Both the position numbers and the translations under genes were made by a program. The notes beneath the pieces were generated by a model. That model saw only the letters and a list, made by a program, of their open reading frames with translations, was not told where the DNA came from and ran no database searches. A DNA stretch of 54,240 bases from CAVVTR01 sp963751245 (GTDB lineage Bacteria > Acidobacteriota > Thermoanaerobaculia > Thermoanaerobaculales > Thermoanaerobaculaceae), in NCBI GenBank assembly GCA_963751245.1, contig CAVVTR010000019.1, positions 1 through 54,240 on the forward strand, in the 5' to 3' direction. This document shows positions 1-9,005 of the stretch, in pieces; position 1 is the first letter of the stretch; the number at the start of each line of letters is the position of its first letter.

Positions 1-122
1 TGTTATGTCTAGCCTTTCGTTAGGTTACCGTATTGCTAGACGCAGTTACCTTCGGTTACAGGCCGGGTGCTGCCCGACGCGGACTTCCACCCGCGCCGAG
101 CAGACAGGCTCACCGGCGCACT

Positions 123-684
123 AGTCGCGCCCTTCAGGGCGCGGGGCGGGTGGGCGGCCGTCGCTTCGACCTGCAGCCCCAGGGCTAAAGCCATGGGCTA
201 CATTATATTACGCAGGCTCGTTCCGGCCACGCGATCCGTGGTTCGCGGGTGGCATCACCGCAGCGCTTGCACGACAACGTAGTCGCGCCCTTCAGGGCGC
301 GGGGCGGGTGGGCGGCCGTCGCTTCGACCTGCAGCCCCAGGGCTAAAGCCCTGGGCTACATTACCTTACGCAGGCTCGTTCCGGCCACGCGGTCCGTGGT
401 TCGCGGGTGGCATCACCGCAGCGCTTGCACGACAGCGTAGTCGCGCCCTTCAGGGCGCGGGGCGGGTGGGCGGCCGTCGCTTCGATCTGCAGCCCCAGGG
501 CTAAAGCCCTGGGCTACATCACCTTACGCAGGCTCGTTCCGGCCACGCGATCCGTGGTTCGCGGGTGGCATCACCGCAGCGCTTGCACGACAACGTAGTC
601 GCGCCCTTCAGGGCGCGGGGCGGGTGGGCGGCCGTCGCTTCGACCTGCAGCCCCAGGGCTAAAGCCCTGGGCTACATTATGTTA
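123..684. repeat. 158-bp tandem repeat array, three full copies and a partial fourth
   Basis: The same unit begins at 123, 281, 439 and 597, a constant period of 158 bp, and the fourth copy breaks off near 684. Copies differ by only a few substitutions. Each unit carries two short palindromes: CGCGCCC-TTCA-GGGCGCG near its start and CCCAGGGCT-AA-AGCCCTGGG in the middle. The first copy has one mismatch in the second palindrome (GCCATGGG). Short open frames inside it simply repeat with the unit and are not genes. Positions 1-122 hold lower-GC DNA with a GTCTAGC/GCTAGAC inverted repeat (7-13 and 35-41). Positions 685-858 show nothing recognisable. The palindromes resemble REP-like elements of genomes that carry RAYT transposases; a link to the RAYT at 49307 is inference. 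Confidence 0.9.
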
Positions 685-858
685 TCACGTAATTGAACGA
701 GCGGAGCGGTCCACAGGCGGCCGCGCGGGGGCAGCCCGGGCGGGCGGGGGGTGGGCCGGAGGCGAGACCAGCGAGGGCGAATTCACTTCGCCCGAGCGTG
801 GGGGTTCGGGGGTCGAGGCCGCGGAGGGCCGGGCGGGGGGCGGCCGGACCCCCGCAAC

Positions 859-1788
859 CTAATGACGCCCCGCGTACTCCTCCCCGGCCGTGATCGCGAT
901 GGGAAGCACGTTCTCCTTCGGCGGCAGCGGGCAGGTAGCGTAGGGAGTGTAGGCGCAGGGCGGGTTGTACGCCTTGTTGAAGTCCAGCACCACGGTGCGG
1001 CTGCCCGGCGCCGGCATCGGCACGTCGAGGAACCGTCCCGCCCCGTAGGTCTGCTTGCCGCTGGTGGCGTCGCGGAAGACGAAGAAGAGGTCCTTGCCCT
1101 CGTTCCAGGCCTGGAGGGTCATCTCGCGGCCCTCGAGGGTGAAGCGGACGACGCCCGGCGCCTGCGTCGTGGCCTGGGTGCCCGCCGCGGTGGGAACGGT
1201 GACCTCGCGGGGCTCGGGGTAGGGTTCGAAGGTGGCCTCGACGCGGAACGCGGGGTCGATGGGGAAGGAAGTGATGCCCTTGAACTCCTTCCGGGTGGGG
1301 CTGGCGGGGTCCTTGACCCGCACCGCCAGCCGCCCGCCCCGGGCGATGACGTAGAAGCGGACGTCCCCCAGGCGCAGGACGTCGGGCTCGCCGGAGGCGT
1401 CGGTGCGCAGCACGGCCTCGGTCACGGGCTGCCCCTTCAGGGTGACCTCCACCCCCGGCTGCACGTGGACGGTCACCGTCCCGTCGGGGGAAACGTCGAA
1501 CGTCCCCGCCACCGCGGGCACGCCGGCTCCCGGAATGGTCACCGCCTCGTCCGGCGACGACCCGAAGGCGTTGGCCCCCGGCTCGAGCCAGTAGAGCCCC
1601 ACGAGGGAAAGCCACCCGGTCTCGGCGGTGAGACCGGCCACGCGCTGCTTGCGCCACGCCTCGATCTCGGCCCGGTAGGCCGGGTCCACCGGCGGCCTCC
1701 GCGCGCAGGAGACCACCGTGGCGAGGAGGGCGAGGGCCGTCAGTGAGAGGGCGGTGAAGCGGCGCGGGCGCAGCAGAGTCACGTTCAT
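859..1788 (-). CDS. DUF1684 family lipoprotein
   Basis: 309 residues. The N-terminus has a basic start, a hydrophobic stretch and a lipobox-like VVSC around residues 25-28, so it is probably a lipid-anchored envelope protein. The mature part opens with a YRAEIEAWRKQR segment and then a GWLSLVGLYWLEPG segment, both typical of the DUF1684 family. The C-terminal half carries the NPPCAYTPYATCPLPP signature, where this family has conserved Cys/Pro residues. DUF1684 has no established biochemical function. It is divergent from the DUF169 gene that starts at 1934, and the 145 bp between them would hold both promoters. Family assignment is firm; role unknown. Confidence 0.88.
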   Translation of the reverse strand: MNVTLLRPRRFTALSLTALALLATVVSCARRPPVDPAYRAEIEAWRKQRVAGLTAETGWLSLVGLYWLEPGANAFGSSPDEAVTIPGAGVPAVAGTFDVSPDGTVTVHVQPGVEVTLKGQPVTEAVLRTDASGEPDVLRLGDVRFYVIARGGRLAVRVKDPASPTRKEFKGITSFPIDPAFRVEATFEPYPEPREVTVPTAAGTQATTQAPGVVRFTLEGREMTLQAWNEGKDLFFVFRDATSGKQTYGAGRFLDVPMPAPGSRTVVLDFNKAYNPPCAYTPYATCPLPPKENVLPIAITAGEEYAGRH

Positions 1789-1933
1789 GCCGCCGTTGTA
1801 TCACGCCCGCAGCCCCCCCGCTCACGCCTCCAGGAGGAAGAGAAGGGCCACGTCCGCTCCCGCGGCGGCCAGGGTGATGCCCGGCGCCGGAGTACACTGC
1901 CCCCGGCCGCACGCGGCGCCGGGAGGGTCCACC

Positions 1934-2755
1934 ATGGAAAGCACACTCGCCAGCGCGCTGGGCGCACCGCTTCAGCCGGTCGCCCTGCTCTTCTCCGACG
2001 ACAGGCCCGAGGGCGCGATGCAGTTTGTGGAAGGCCGCTGGGGCTGCGTCATGTGGCTGCTCGCCAGCGCCGCCCGCGGACGGACGGCCGTTGCCGACCG
2101 GACCACCTTCGGTTGCCTGGGAGGCGGCACCGGCCTGGGCTTCGGCGACGCCTACCTGCAGTGGCCGGGGGGCAAGGAGTGCTTCTTCCACTTCCTGTCC
2201 ACCGGCAACGAGGGCTGGGAGCACGGCCGCGCGGTCGCGGAGGAGGTCCGGCCCCAGCTCCGCCCCGAGGCGTTCGAGCACTTCATGCACGGGGAGCGGT
2301 ACGTGAAGACCCCGGAGCTGGCCCGCCGCTTCGTCGAGGACCTGCCCATGGTGGAGGTGCCGGCGCGCTACGTCGTGTTCCGGCCGCTGGCCGACCTGAC
2401 CGACGGCGAGGAGCCGGAAATCGTCATCTTCGTCGTGGACCCGGACCGCCTGTCCGCCCTCACCGTCCTCGCCAACTACGGCCGCGAGGGCAACGAGAAC
2501 GTGATCATCCCCTACGCCGCCGGGTGCCAGACGATCGGGCTGTACGCCTACCGGGAGGCCCGGGCCGAGGTGCCCCGCGCCGTGGTGGGGCTGACCGACC
2601 TGAGCGCCCGCCTCTACGCGGCGAAGCAGCTGGGACCGAACCTGTTCACCTTCGCGGTGCCGTTCCGGATGTTCCGGGAGCTCGAGGCCAACGTGCCCGG
2701 GAGCTTCCTGGAGCGGGACACCTGGGCCGCGTTGCGCGACGCCTCCCGCTCCTGA
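1934..2755 (+). CDS. DUF169 family protein
   Basis: 273 residues from the ATG at 1934, preceded by GGGAGGG at a good spacing; the frame stays open further upstream but that part has no family similarity. The sequence MESTLASALGAPLQPVALLF followed by a Cys-containing WGCVMWLL segment and TTFGCLGGGTGLGFGD is typical of DUF169 proteins, a widespread bacterial and archaeal family of unknown function with conserved cysteines and glycine-rich loops. No signal peptide is visible, so it is probably cytosolic. It converges on the HAD nucleotidase with 7 bp between stop codons. Confidence 0.85.
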   Translation: MESTLASALGAPLQPVALLFSDDRPEGAMQFVEGRWGCVMWLLASAARGRTAVADRTTFGCLGGGTGLGFGDAYLQWPGGKECFFHFLSTGNEGWEHGRAVAEEVRPQLRPEAFEHFMHGERYVKTPELARRFVEDLPMVEVPARYVVFRPLADLTDGEEPEIVIFVVDPDRLSALTVLANYGREGNENVIIPYAAGCQTIGLYAYREARAEVPRAVVGLTDLSARLYAAKQLGPNLFTFAVPFRMFRELEANVPGSFLERDTWAALRDASRS

Positions 2756-2762
2756 CCGCGGG

Positions 2763-4211
2763 TCAGTCCAGCACCTTGACGTCGTCGTGCGGAAGGCTCC
2801 CGCGAGGCGCCCGCAGGTACGCGAAGGGGGTCTCCATGAGGAAGTTCGACACGCGGGACGTGTAGATGTCCGCGTAGCGCTCCACCTGCCGCGCCAGGTG
2901 GCTCTTGTCGTTGCCGGCGCGCATGAGCAGCCCCCAGCGCCGGTTGAGCAGCTCGCCGCTCTCCCGGGCCATGGGCGCCACGCGCTCGTCGAGGGCCAGG
3001 ATCCTCTCGCGCAGGGCGGCGAGGGCCGTGCGGAGCTCGTCGGGAGACCGCCCCGGGTGCGGTCCGGTCCCGGACTGGGTGCGCTGGAGCTGGAGCCGGA
3101 GCTGCGACAGGGTGAACTCGACGCGCGCCTTCTCCTCCATGAGGCGCGCCAGCTCCTTCTGCCGCGCCCGGAAGCCCTCCAGCGCCGAGAGCTCCTCCTC
3201 GAGCTCCCGCAGCACCAGGGCGGTGCGCCACCGCATCACGCTCTTGGACACGTGGACGTCCACGAAGATGTGGTCGCCCACGTAGAGGATCTCCTCGGCG
3301 GCCACCCCCAGGTACTCCTCCACCTGGGCCGCGTCGCCGCCCACGTACACTCCGGGACGCCGGAGCCCCGACGAGCACGGTCGCAGCAAACCCTCCTCCG
3401 TCGCCACCTCGAACAGCGGCATGGAGTTCGAGAAGAAGTCGGGCTTGCGCGCCGACACCATGACCACCTCGAAGAGGTCACGCCAGGTGGTGCCCGCGGG
3501 GAGGAAGGGGTCCACCGTGTAGGTCATCATCAGGTTCGTGTACGGCCAGTCCGAGTTGGTGATCAGGAGGAGGCGCTTGCCCGCCTCGCGCTGGTCCAGC
3601 AGCGTGAGGGGGAGCTCGGGATCACGCTCCACGTAGGCGTCGGGGTCCGCGGCGATCCCCGCCTTGAGCTCGCCCTCCAGGTGCGCCTCGTCGATGCCCC
3701 GTCGCACGGCCTTGTAGAGATCCGCGTACCCCATCGCCGCGGGCACCCCCCGCGCGTCCAGGCGGTCGACGAGCTGGGCGTACATGCACGCCTCGGAGAG
3801 CGAGAACAGCGTGTTGAGGAAGACGAAGCGCGCATCCGAGAGCCCCACCAGGGTGCGGCCGTAGGTCCGCCGCTGGAGGTCGAAGTCGAGCATGGACGTG
3901 CCGTGGGACGCCCGCATCACGTAGCCGAAGCGGTTGGCCTTGACCAGGTTGCCCAGCTCGGTGTCGATGATGAGGCCGCGGGTGACGAGCTGGGGATCGA
4001 ACTCCAGGTCGCCGGCGGGCATCCCCATGGCCTCGAGCTTGGAACGGAGATGGCCGTAGGCCCGGCGTTCCCAGGGGGCGACCCGGTAGTGGACCAGGGT
4101 GTAGTCCATGTCGTAGCCGATGGCCCGCACCGCCCTGAGGTTCAGCGTCCTGTTGCAGTAGATCCGGCGCTCGGGGGGCGGCCAGACGGCAAGCTCGACG
4201 TCCCGCTCCAT
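2763..4211 (-). CDS. HAD-IG family 5'-nucleotidase
   Basis: 482 residues, close to the length of the cytosolic purine 5'-nucleotidase (cN-II-like, HAD subfamily IG) family. HAD motif I is GYDMDYTLV, with the likely nucleophile Asp34 and acid/base Asp36. LLLITNSDWPYTNLMM is motif II and ILYVGDHIFVDVHVSK is the motif III/IV region with its conserved GDH. A long charged helical segment near residues 330-420 is likely coiled coil. Family members hydrolyse nucleoside monophosphates, typically IMP/GMP, in the cytosol; the exact substrate cannot be read from sequence. It lies 82 bp downstream of the response regulator on the same strand and could share its transcript. Confidence 0.9.
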   Translation of the reverse strand: MERDVELAVWPPPERRIYCNRTLNLRAVRAIGYDMDYTLVHYRVAPWERRAYGHLRSKLEAMGMPAGDLEFDPQLVTRGLIIDTELGNLVKANRFGYVMRASHGTSMLDFDLQRRTYGRTLVGLSDARFVFLNTLFSLSEACMYAQLVDRLDARGVPAAMGYADLYKAVRRGIDEAHLEGELKAGIAADPDAYVERDPELPLTLLDQREAGKRLLLITNSDWPYTNLMMTYTVDPFLPAGTTWRDLFEVVMVSARKPDFFSNSMPLFEVATEEGLLRPCSSGLRRPGVYVGGDAAQVEEYLGVAAEEILYVGDHIFVDVHVSKSVMRWRTALVLRELEEELSALEGFRARQKELARLMEEKARVEFTLSQLRLQLQRTQSGTGPHPGRSPDELRTALAALRERILALDERVAPMARESGELLNRRWGLLMRAGNDKSHLARQVERYADIYTSRVSNFLMETPFAYLRAPRGSLPHDDVKVLD

Positions 4212-4293
4212 GAAGGGATCCCTCCCGGCGGGCGAGTCAGCCCGCCCGCGGCGACGATACCGGAGTCCGGGAGGGCGAGTCCAGCCGCCTCGC

Positions 4294-4941
4294 TCAGCCC
4301 ACCGGCAGCAGGCCCTGGGCGATGGCCCACTCCACCAGCTCGGCCCGCGTGCTCAGGCCCAGCTTGCCCATCAGGTTCGAACGGTACCCTTCGACGGTGC
4401 GGATGGACAGGCCGAGCTCGGACGCGGCCTGGGAGTTGGTGTAACCCCGGGCGACGAGCCGGAGCACCTGGGTCTCCCGGGGGGTGAGGGACTCGTACGC
4501 GCCGCGCGGAGCCTCCTCGCCGTCCTGCTCGGGCTGGAGGAGGGCGTGGGTCACGCTGGGGTGGACGTAGATGTCCCCCCGCACGGCGGCGTCGATGGCG
4601 TTGAGGAGCTCGGAGGCGAGGGCGCGCTTGACCACGTAGCCGGAGGCGCCGGCGCGCAGCGCCTCCCGGAGGATCTCGGAGTCCTCGTGCACGGTGAGGA
4701 TGAGGACCCGGGTCTTCGAGCCGCGCTCGGAGAGCTTCCTGGCGATCTGGATGCCGTCGGGCGCCGGCATACTGACGTCCGCGAGGAGGAGGTCGGGCTC
4801 GAGGGTCTCCACCAGCCGCAGGGCTTCCTCCCCTCCCCCGGCCTCACCCACCACCTCCATGTCGGCCCGCTGGCCGAGCACGGCCCGCAGCCCCGCCCGC
4901 AACACCCCGTGGTCGTCAGCAATCACGATCCGCAAGCTCAA
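4294..4941 (-). CDS. NarL/FixJ-type response regulator
   Basis: 215 residues. The N-terminal receiver domain has the acidic pair Asp9-Asp10, phosphoacceptor Asp55 in LLLADVSMP and the later conserved Lys. The C-terminal LuxR-type helix-turn-helix starts near LTPRETQVLRLVARG and continues through LGLSIRTVEGYRSNLMGKLG. It is a DNA-binding transcription regulator controlled by phosphorylation. The gene overlaps the end of the histidine kinase gene by 26 bp, so the two are translationally coupled and form a two-component pair. Its targets cannot be inferred. Confidence 0.95.
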   Translation of the reverse strand: MSLRIVIADDHGVLRAGLRAVLGQRADMEVVGEAGGGEEALRLVETLEPDLLLADVSMPAPDGIQIARKLSERGSKTRVLILTVHEDSEILREALRAGASGYVVKRALASELLNAIDAAVRGDIYVHPSVTHALLQPEQDGEEAPRGAYESLTPRETQVLRLVARGYTNSQAASELGLSIRTVEGYRSNLMGKLGLSTRAELVEWAIAQGLLPVG

Positions 4942-7528
4942 TGGGAACCTCCACGAAGACGCTCGTACCCTCTCCCGGCGTGCTCTCCACGTGAAGCGTA
5001 CCGCCCATCAGGTCGACGCGCTCCCTGATGCCGAACAGGCCCATGTGCCCGCCGTCCATCGCCGCCGCGGCGTCGAAGCCGCAGCCGTCGTCCTCCACGA
5101 TGGCAACCACCCGATCGCCCCGCCGCTCCACCACCACCCCCGCGTTACGGGTGCCGGCGTGCCGCACGACGTTGGTGAGAGCCTCCAGGACGACCCTGTA
5201 GAGCCGGGTCTCCATCGCAGCATCGAGACGGACCCCGTCGAGGCCCACCGCCGCGAATCGTACCCTGACCCCGGTGCGGGACTCGAGCCCCTCGATGCTC
5301 TGCCGCAGCGCGGCCACGAAGCCGAGACGGTCAAGGCTCGCCGGCCGCAGGCTCACCGCCAGGCGGTGCAGGTTGTCCATCACCTCGCCGGCCGTCGCCG
5401 CGAGCTCCCGCGCCCGGGCGGCCGCCCGCTCCGCATCGCCGGGCTGCCGCCCGAGCATCTCCAGGCCCACCACCAGCGACGTGAGCGTCTGACCCGCCTC
5501 GTCGTGGAGCTCGGCGGCGATGCGGCGCTGCTCCTCCTCCCGTACCTCGGAGAGACGGCCGAACAGGCCCTGCAGGCGAGCCCGGGCCTGGCGGACCTCC
5601 TCGAACAGCCGCGCGTTGCGGATCGCCAGCGTCAGGGAAGCGGCGACCGCGCCGGCCAGGGCGGCGTCGTTGTCGGAGAAACCGCCCGGCGACCGTCCCG
5701 CGATGATCAGCGCTCCCAGGGGACGGCCCCCCGAGATCAGGGGCGCCTCCAGGAAGCTCCTCGCGCCGGCGCCCAGGAACGGCGGCAGCGCCGTGGCCGG
5801 GTGCGCGGCGACGTCGTGCACGACGGCGACCCCCTCGCGGCCGCGGCTTCCCGGTGTGGCCAGCCAGGCCCGCCCGCGCGCGCCGAGCTCCGGGTGCGCC
5901 CCGGCCTCCCCCGCGGTGGCCAGCACGAACGCCTCCTCTCCGGCCTCGTCGAGCTCCAGCACGGTGACGTGGAGGCACGTGACCGCGTGCCGAAGCCTCT
6001 CCACGACGGTGGCCGCGATGTCCGCGGCCGGGCCGGCGGCGAGGATCGCCTGGCCGATGTCGTGCTGGATCTCGAGCCGTGAGGCGAGCTCGCGCAGCTC
6101 CCGGTTGGCGGCCGCCAGCTCCGCGGTGCGCTCCTCCACGCGGCGCTCCAGCTCGGCCCGGAGCCTCTCCAGCTCCTCGACCGCCCGCTTCCGCTCGGTG
6201 ACGTCGGCGATGACGCCGTCGATGGAGACCGGCCGGCCGTCGTCGCCCGGGACCGGCCGCCCGCGCTCGTGGACGTGCCTCACCTCCCCGTCCCGGCGCC
6301 GCAGCCGGTACTCGACCTCGAACGGCCGCCCCGACGCCACGGAGGCCTTCACCGTCTCGACGACGCGAGCCGCGTCCTCCTCGACGATCAGCGGCTCGAT
6401 GGAACAGACGTCGCCGCGGCGGAGGTCGCTCTCCCGGTAGCCCGTGATCTCCTCGACGAGGCCGTTGAAGAACTCCATGCGGCCGCCCTCCCGCAGCCAC
6501 ACCCGGTACACCAGGGCGGGAAGGTTGGTGGCGAGGGTGCGGTAGGAGCGCTCGCTCGCCACGAGGGCCTGCTCCACCCGTCGGCGCTCGGTGATGTCCA
6601 CGTTGAGGGCCACGCCGCCGGTGATCCGCCCCAGTACGTCCCGGACGGGCAGGGCGTAGTTGAGGATCGCCTTGCGGCGGCCGGTGGCGTCCTCGATCTC
6701 GAGCTCCTCGGCGACGGCGGTTTCGCCACGCGTCACCGCCCGGTACAGCGCCCACTCCTCCGGCTCCACCGCCCTCCCGTCGTCGCCCCACCAGGCCCGG
6801 TAGTCCCCCCACCGGTGAGGCGGCGGCCTGCGCGGCGCGTCCCCCTCCCAGATGCGCCGGGCCGCCTCGTTCATCTCCACCACGCAGCCGTCCGCATCGG
6901 CGAGGAACACCCCCACGGGGAGGACGTCGAGGATGCCGCCGAGTCGTCTCCACTCCAGCCGGGCCGCCTCGGCGCCGGCCCGCCGCCGGATCCGGTCGCC
7001 GGGCATCGAGAGCAGCTCCGCGCGCAGCTGGAGCTGCCGGCGCCGGCGGCTCAGCGCGCGGGCCACCCAGGCGCGCAGCGCCTTCGCCCGCAGCGGCGTG
7101 GGCAGCACCGCCACGTTCCCCCACAGGCCCGCCGCGTCCGGACGCGGGGGAGCGGCGCTGTGGCGGCGCGCCGTGGAGGTCAGGAGCACGGGCACGTCCG
7201 ACCACAGCGGCTGGCGGTCGAGGGCCCCCTGCACCAGCGTGAGCTGCGCCGCCGTCAGGCACTTCCGGTCGAGGATCACGACCCCGGCGCGCCCCTCGTC
7301 CAGGGCCGCCACCATCTCCTCCACGCCCCGGCACCGCGCCGCGTCCCACCCCCCGGCCTGCAGGGTGCGCACGAGGCTCTCCGCCCGGCGGCGCGGACCG
7401 GCGCAGACCAGCACCCGCTCCACTCCGACGGGTTCCTCCGGAGGCCGTTCCTGGGCCGCCTCTCCGTCTCCGGGACCGGCGGCGGGGGGGACGAATCCGG
7501 GCGCCCGTACACGCTCGTGTTCGCTCAT
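4916..7528 (-). CDS. PAS/GAF hybrid sensor histidine kinase (HisKA_3 type)
   Basis: 870 residues from the ATG at 7528, which has GGAG 8 nt upstream. An ATG at 7582 with a similar ribosome-binding site would add 18 residues, so the start is uncertain. Order of parts: an N-terminal receiver-like fold (about 20-140), a first PAS domain (about 190-310), a second PAS/PAC (about 325-440), a coiled coil, a GAF domain (about 490-630), a HisKA_3 dimerisation domain with phosphoacceptor His675 in AAELHDEAGQ, and a HATPase domain with N-box NVVRHAG and G-boxes DDGCGF and GLFGIRER. No transmembrane segment is apparent, so it probably senses a cytosolic cue. Its partner is the overlapping NarL-type regulator. 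Confidence 0.93.
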   Translation of the reverse strand: MSEHERVRAPGFVPPAAGPGDGEAAQERPPEEPVGVERVLVCAGPRRRAESLVRTLQAGGWDAARCRGVEEMVAALDEGRAGVVILDRKCLTAAQLTLVQGALDRQPLWSDVPVLLTSTARRHSAAPPRPDAAGLWGNVAVLPTPLRAKALRAWVARALSRRRRQLQLRAELLSMPGDRIRRRAGAEAARLEWRRLGGILDVLPVGVFLADADGCVVEMNEAARRIWEGDAPRRPPPHRWGDYRAWWGDDGRAVEPEEWALYRAVTRGETAVAEELEIEDATGRRKAILNYALPVRDVLGRITGGVALNVDITERRRVEQALVASERSYRTLATNLPALVYRVWLREGGRMEFFNGLVEEITGYRESDLRRGDVCSIEPLIVEEDAARVVETVKASVASGRPFEVEYRLRRRDGEVRHVHERGRPVPGDDGRPVSIDGVIADVTERKRAVEELERLRAELERRVEERTAELAAANRELRELASRLEIQHDIGQAILAAGPAADIAATVVERLRHAVTCLHVTVLELDEAGEEAFVLATAGEAGAHPELGARGRAWLATPGSRGREGVAVVHDVAAHPATALPPFLGAGARSFLEAPLISGGRPLGALIIAGRSPGGFSDNDAALAGAVAASLTLAIRNARLFEEVRQARARLQGLFGRLSEVREEEQRRIAAELHDEAGQTLTSLVVGLEMLGRQPGDAERAAARARELAATAGEVMDNLHRLAVSLRPASLDRLGFVAALRQSIEGLESRTGVRVRFAAVGLDGVRLDAAMETRLYRVVLEALTNVVRHAGTRNAGVVVERRGDRVVAIVEDDGCGFDAAAAMDGGHMGLFGIRERVDLMGGTLHVESTPGEGTSVFVEVPIELADRDC

Positions 7529-7670
7529 CGGCACGACTCCATATGCCCTGAGAGCGGAACCTGGACCGCCTCGCGGCCCCATCCCGCGGCTCCCGGCACC
7601 TACACCTTGCGTAGCAAGATCTTAACAGAGCGCGCCGCCGCCGGCGGCGGGTGTGCTACCGTCGCCGCCC

Positions 7671-8291
7671 ATGAGCCTGCGCGTCGTCGACCACCCGCTC
7701 CTCCGCGACGTCCTCACCCGGCTGCGCGACCGTGACACCCCCCGCGAGGAGTTCCGCCGCCTGGCGCGCCGGATCACCCTCCTCATCGTCGCCGAGGCCA
7801 CCCGCGACCTCGCCACCGAGGAAGTCACCGTGACGACGCCGCTGGCGACCGCCCGGGGCGCCCGGCTGGCCGCCCGGGTGGTGGCCGTGCCGGTGCTGCG
7901 GGCCGGTCTGGGCATGCTGGACGCCTTCCTCGAGCTCGTCCCTTCCGCGCAGGTGGGCTACTTCGGCCTCGAGCGCAACGAGGAAAGCGCCGTGGCCCGC
8001 TGCTACTACGAGAAGGTGCCGGCGGCGCTCGACACCGCCACGGTCTTCCTCCTCGACCCCATGCTCGCCACGGGTGGTTCCGCGGCCATGGCGGCGGAGG
8101 GGCTGTACGGCCGGGGCGCGCGGGACGTGCGGCTGCTCACCATCGTGGCCGCCCCTGAGGGGGTGCGGCGCCTGGAGAACGGCGCCTCCCGGATGACCGT
8201 GTACACGGCCGGCCTGGACGAGGGGCTGGACGACCGCAAGTACATCCTCCCCGGCCTCGGCGACTTCGGCGACCGCCTCTTCGGCACCTGA
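7671..8291 (+). CDS. upp: uracil phosphoribosyltransferase
   Basis: 206 residues from the ATG at 7671; an upstream GTG at 7653 would add six residues but lacks family similarity. The enzyme converts uracil and PRPP to UMP in pyrimidine salvage in the cytosol. The PRPP-binding loop appears as LLDPMLATGGSA, and the protein ends with YILPGLGDFGDRLFGT, the uracil-binding C-terminal signature of the family. VPVLRAGLGMLDAFLELVP is the other conserved block. Length matches the usual 205-210 residues. It is divergent from the histidine kinase gene across about 140 bp. Confidence 0.97.
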   Translation: MSLRVVDHPLLRDVLTRLRDRDTPREEFRRLARRITLLIVAEATRDLATEEVTVTTPLATARGARLAARVVAVPVLRAGLGMLDAFLELVPSAQVGYFGLERNEESAVARCYYEKVPAALDTATVFLLDPMLATGGSAAMAAEGLYGRGARDVRLLTIVAAPEGVRRLENGASRMTVYTAGLDEGLDDRKYILPGLGDFGDRLFGT

Positions 8292-8440
8292 TCCCGCCGC
8301 CGCGCCGGGGGGCGCCTCGCGCGCCGCAGGGAAGAAACGGCAACAGAGGAAGGTTCTCCGTCTCAGATGTGACCTCGTTGTTGAAGGCTCCGCCGTCTTT
8401 GACCGAAACGGCGGAACGGCCTGAAAGAGAGAGGTGCACG

Positions 8441-8962
8441 GTGAGCGAGATCAACCCCGGTGCCGTCCACTCCCGCTTCGGGATCGCCCGCCTCGTGCCG
8501 CTCCTCGCGGCGGCGGGCGTCGTGGTCCTGTCCTCCTGCGCGTCGTCGGGCCCGCGCCCGGTGATTCCCCAGCCCGTCACGGTGGAGCAGATCGTCACAT
8601 GGACCAAGGAGGGGGTGACCCCCGACGACATCATCCGGCGCATGCGCAACTCCCGGACCGTCTACCGGCTCAAGGCCAGCCAGCTCGCCGAGCTCCGCGA
8701 CAAGGGCGTCGCCGACAAGGTGATCGACTACATGCAGCACACCTACCTGGCGGCCGTCCGGCGCAGCGCGAGGCTCGAGAACTGGAACTACTGGTACCTG
8801 GGCGGCGACGGCTTCTGGTACGGGGGCGTCCCCTACGGCTGGCCGTACTCCTGGTACTGGCCCGACGACGACTTCTTCCCGAACTACGGCATCGAGGGCG
8901 GCGGGGACGAGGAGCACGAGGGCCACGAAGGCCACGAGGGGCACGGCGGACACCGGCTCTGA
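8441..8962 (+). CDS. putative lipoprotein with aromatic/Gly-rich region and His-rich tail
   Basis: 173 residues if translation begins at the GTG at 8441, which has GAGAGAGG 7 nt upstream; an in-frame GTG at 8369 is less likely. A hydrophobic stretch ends in the lipobox LSSC, so the mature protein should be lipid-anchored. A helical segment with VEQIVTWTKEGVTPDDIIRRM and LRDKGVADKVIDYMQ resembles short domains of unknown function found in envelope lipoproteins. Then comes a region rich in Trp, Tyr and Gly, and a tail of EGHEGHEGHGGH that could bind divalent metal. No function can be assigned. It lies 43 bp upstream of the LytS-type kinase on the same strand. Confidence 0.75.
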   Translation: MSEINPGAVHSRFGIARLVPLLAAAGVVVLSSCASSGPRPVIPQPVTVEQIVTWTKEGVTPDDIIRRMRNSRTVYRLKASQLAELRDKGVADKVIDYMQHTYLAAVRRSARLENWNYWYLGGDGFWYGGVPYGWPYSWYWPDDDFFPNYGIEGGGDEEHEGHEGHEGHGGHRL

Positions 8963-9005
8963 GGGAGCGCCCGCGGCTCCCCGCGTGTGCTAGGCTCGGC
9001 GGCGT

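Noticed and set aside
67..598. Repeated 63-71-residue open frames
   Set aside because: They follow the 158-bp repeat unit and include its palindromes; they are a by-product of the repeat, not genes.
123..684. Possible CRISPR array
   Set aside because: The whole 158-bp unit is repeated with no variable spacers, and no cas genes are near.
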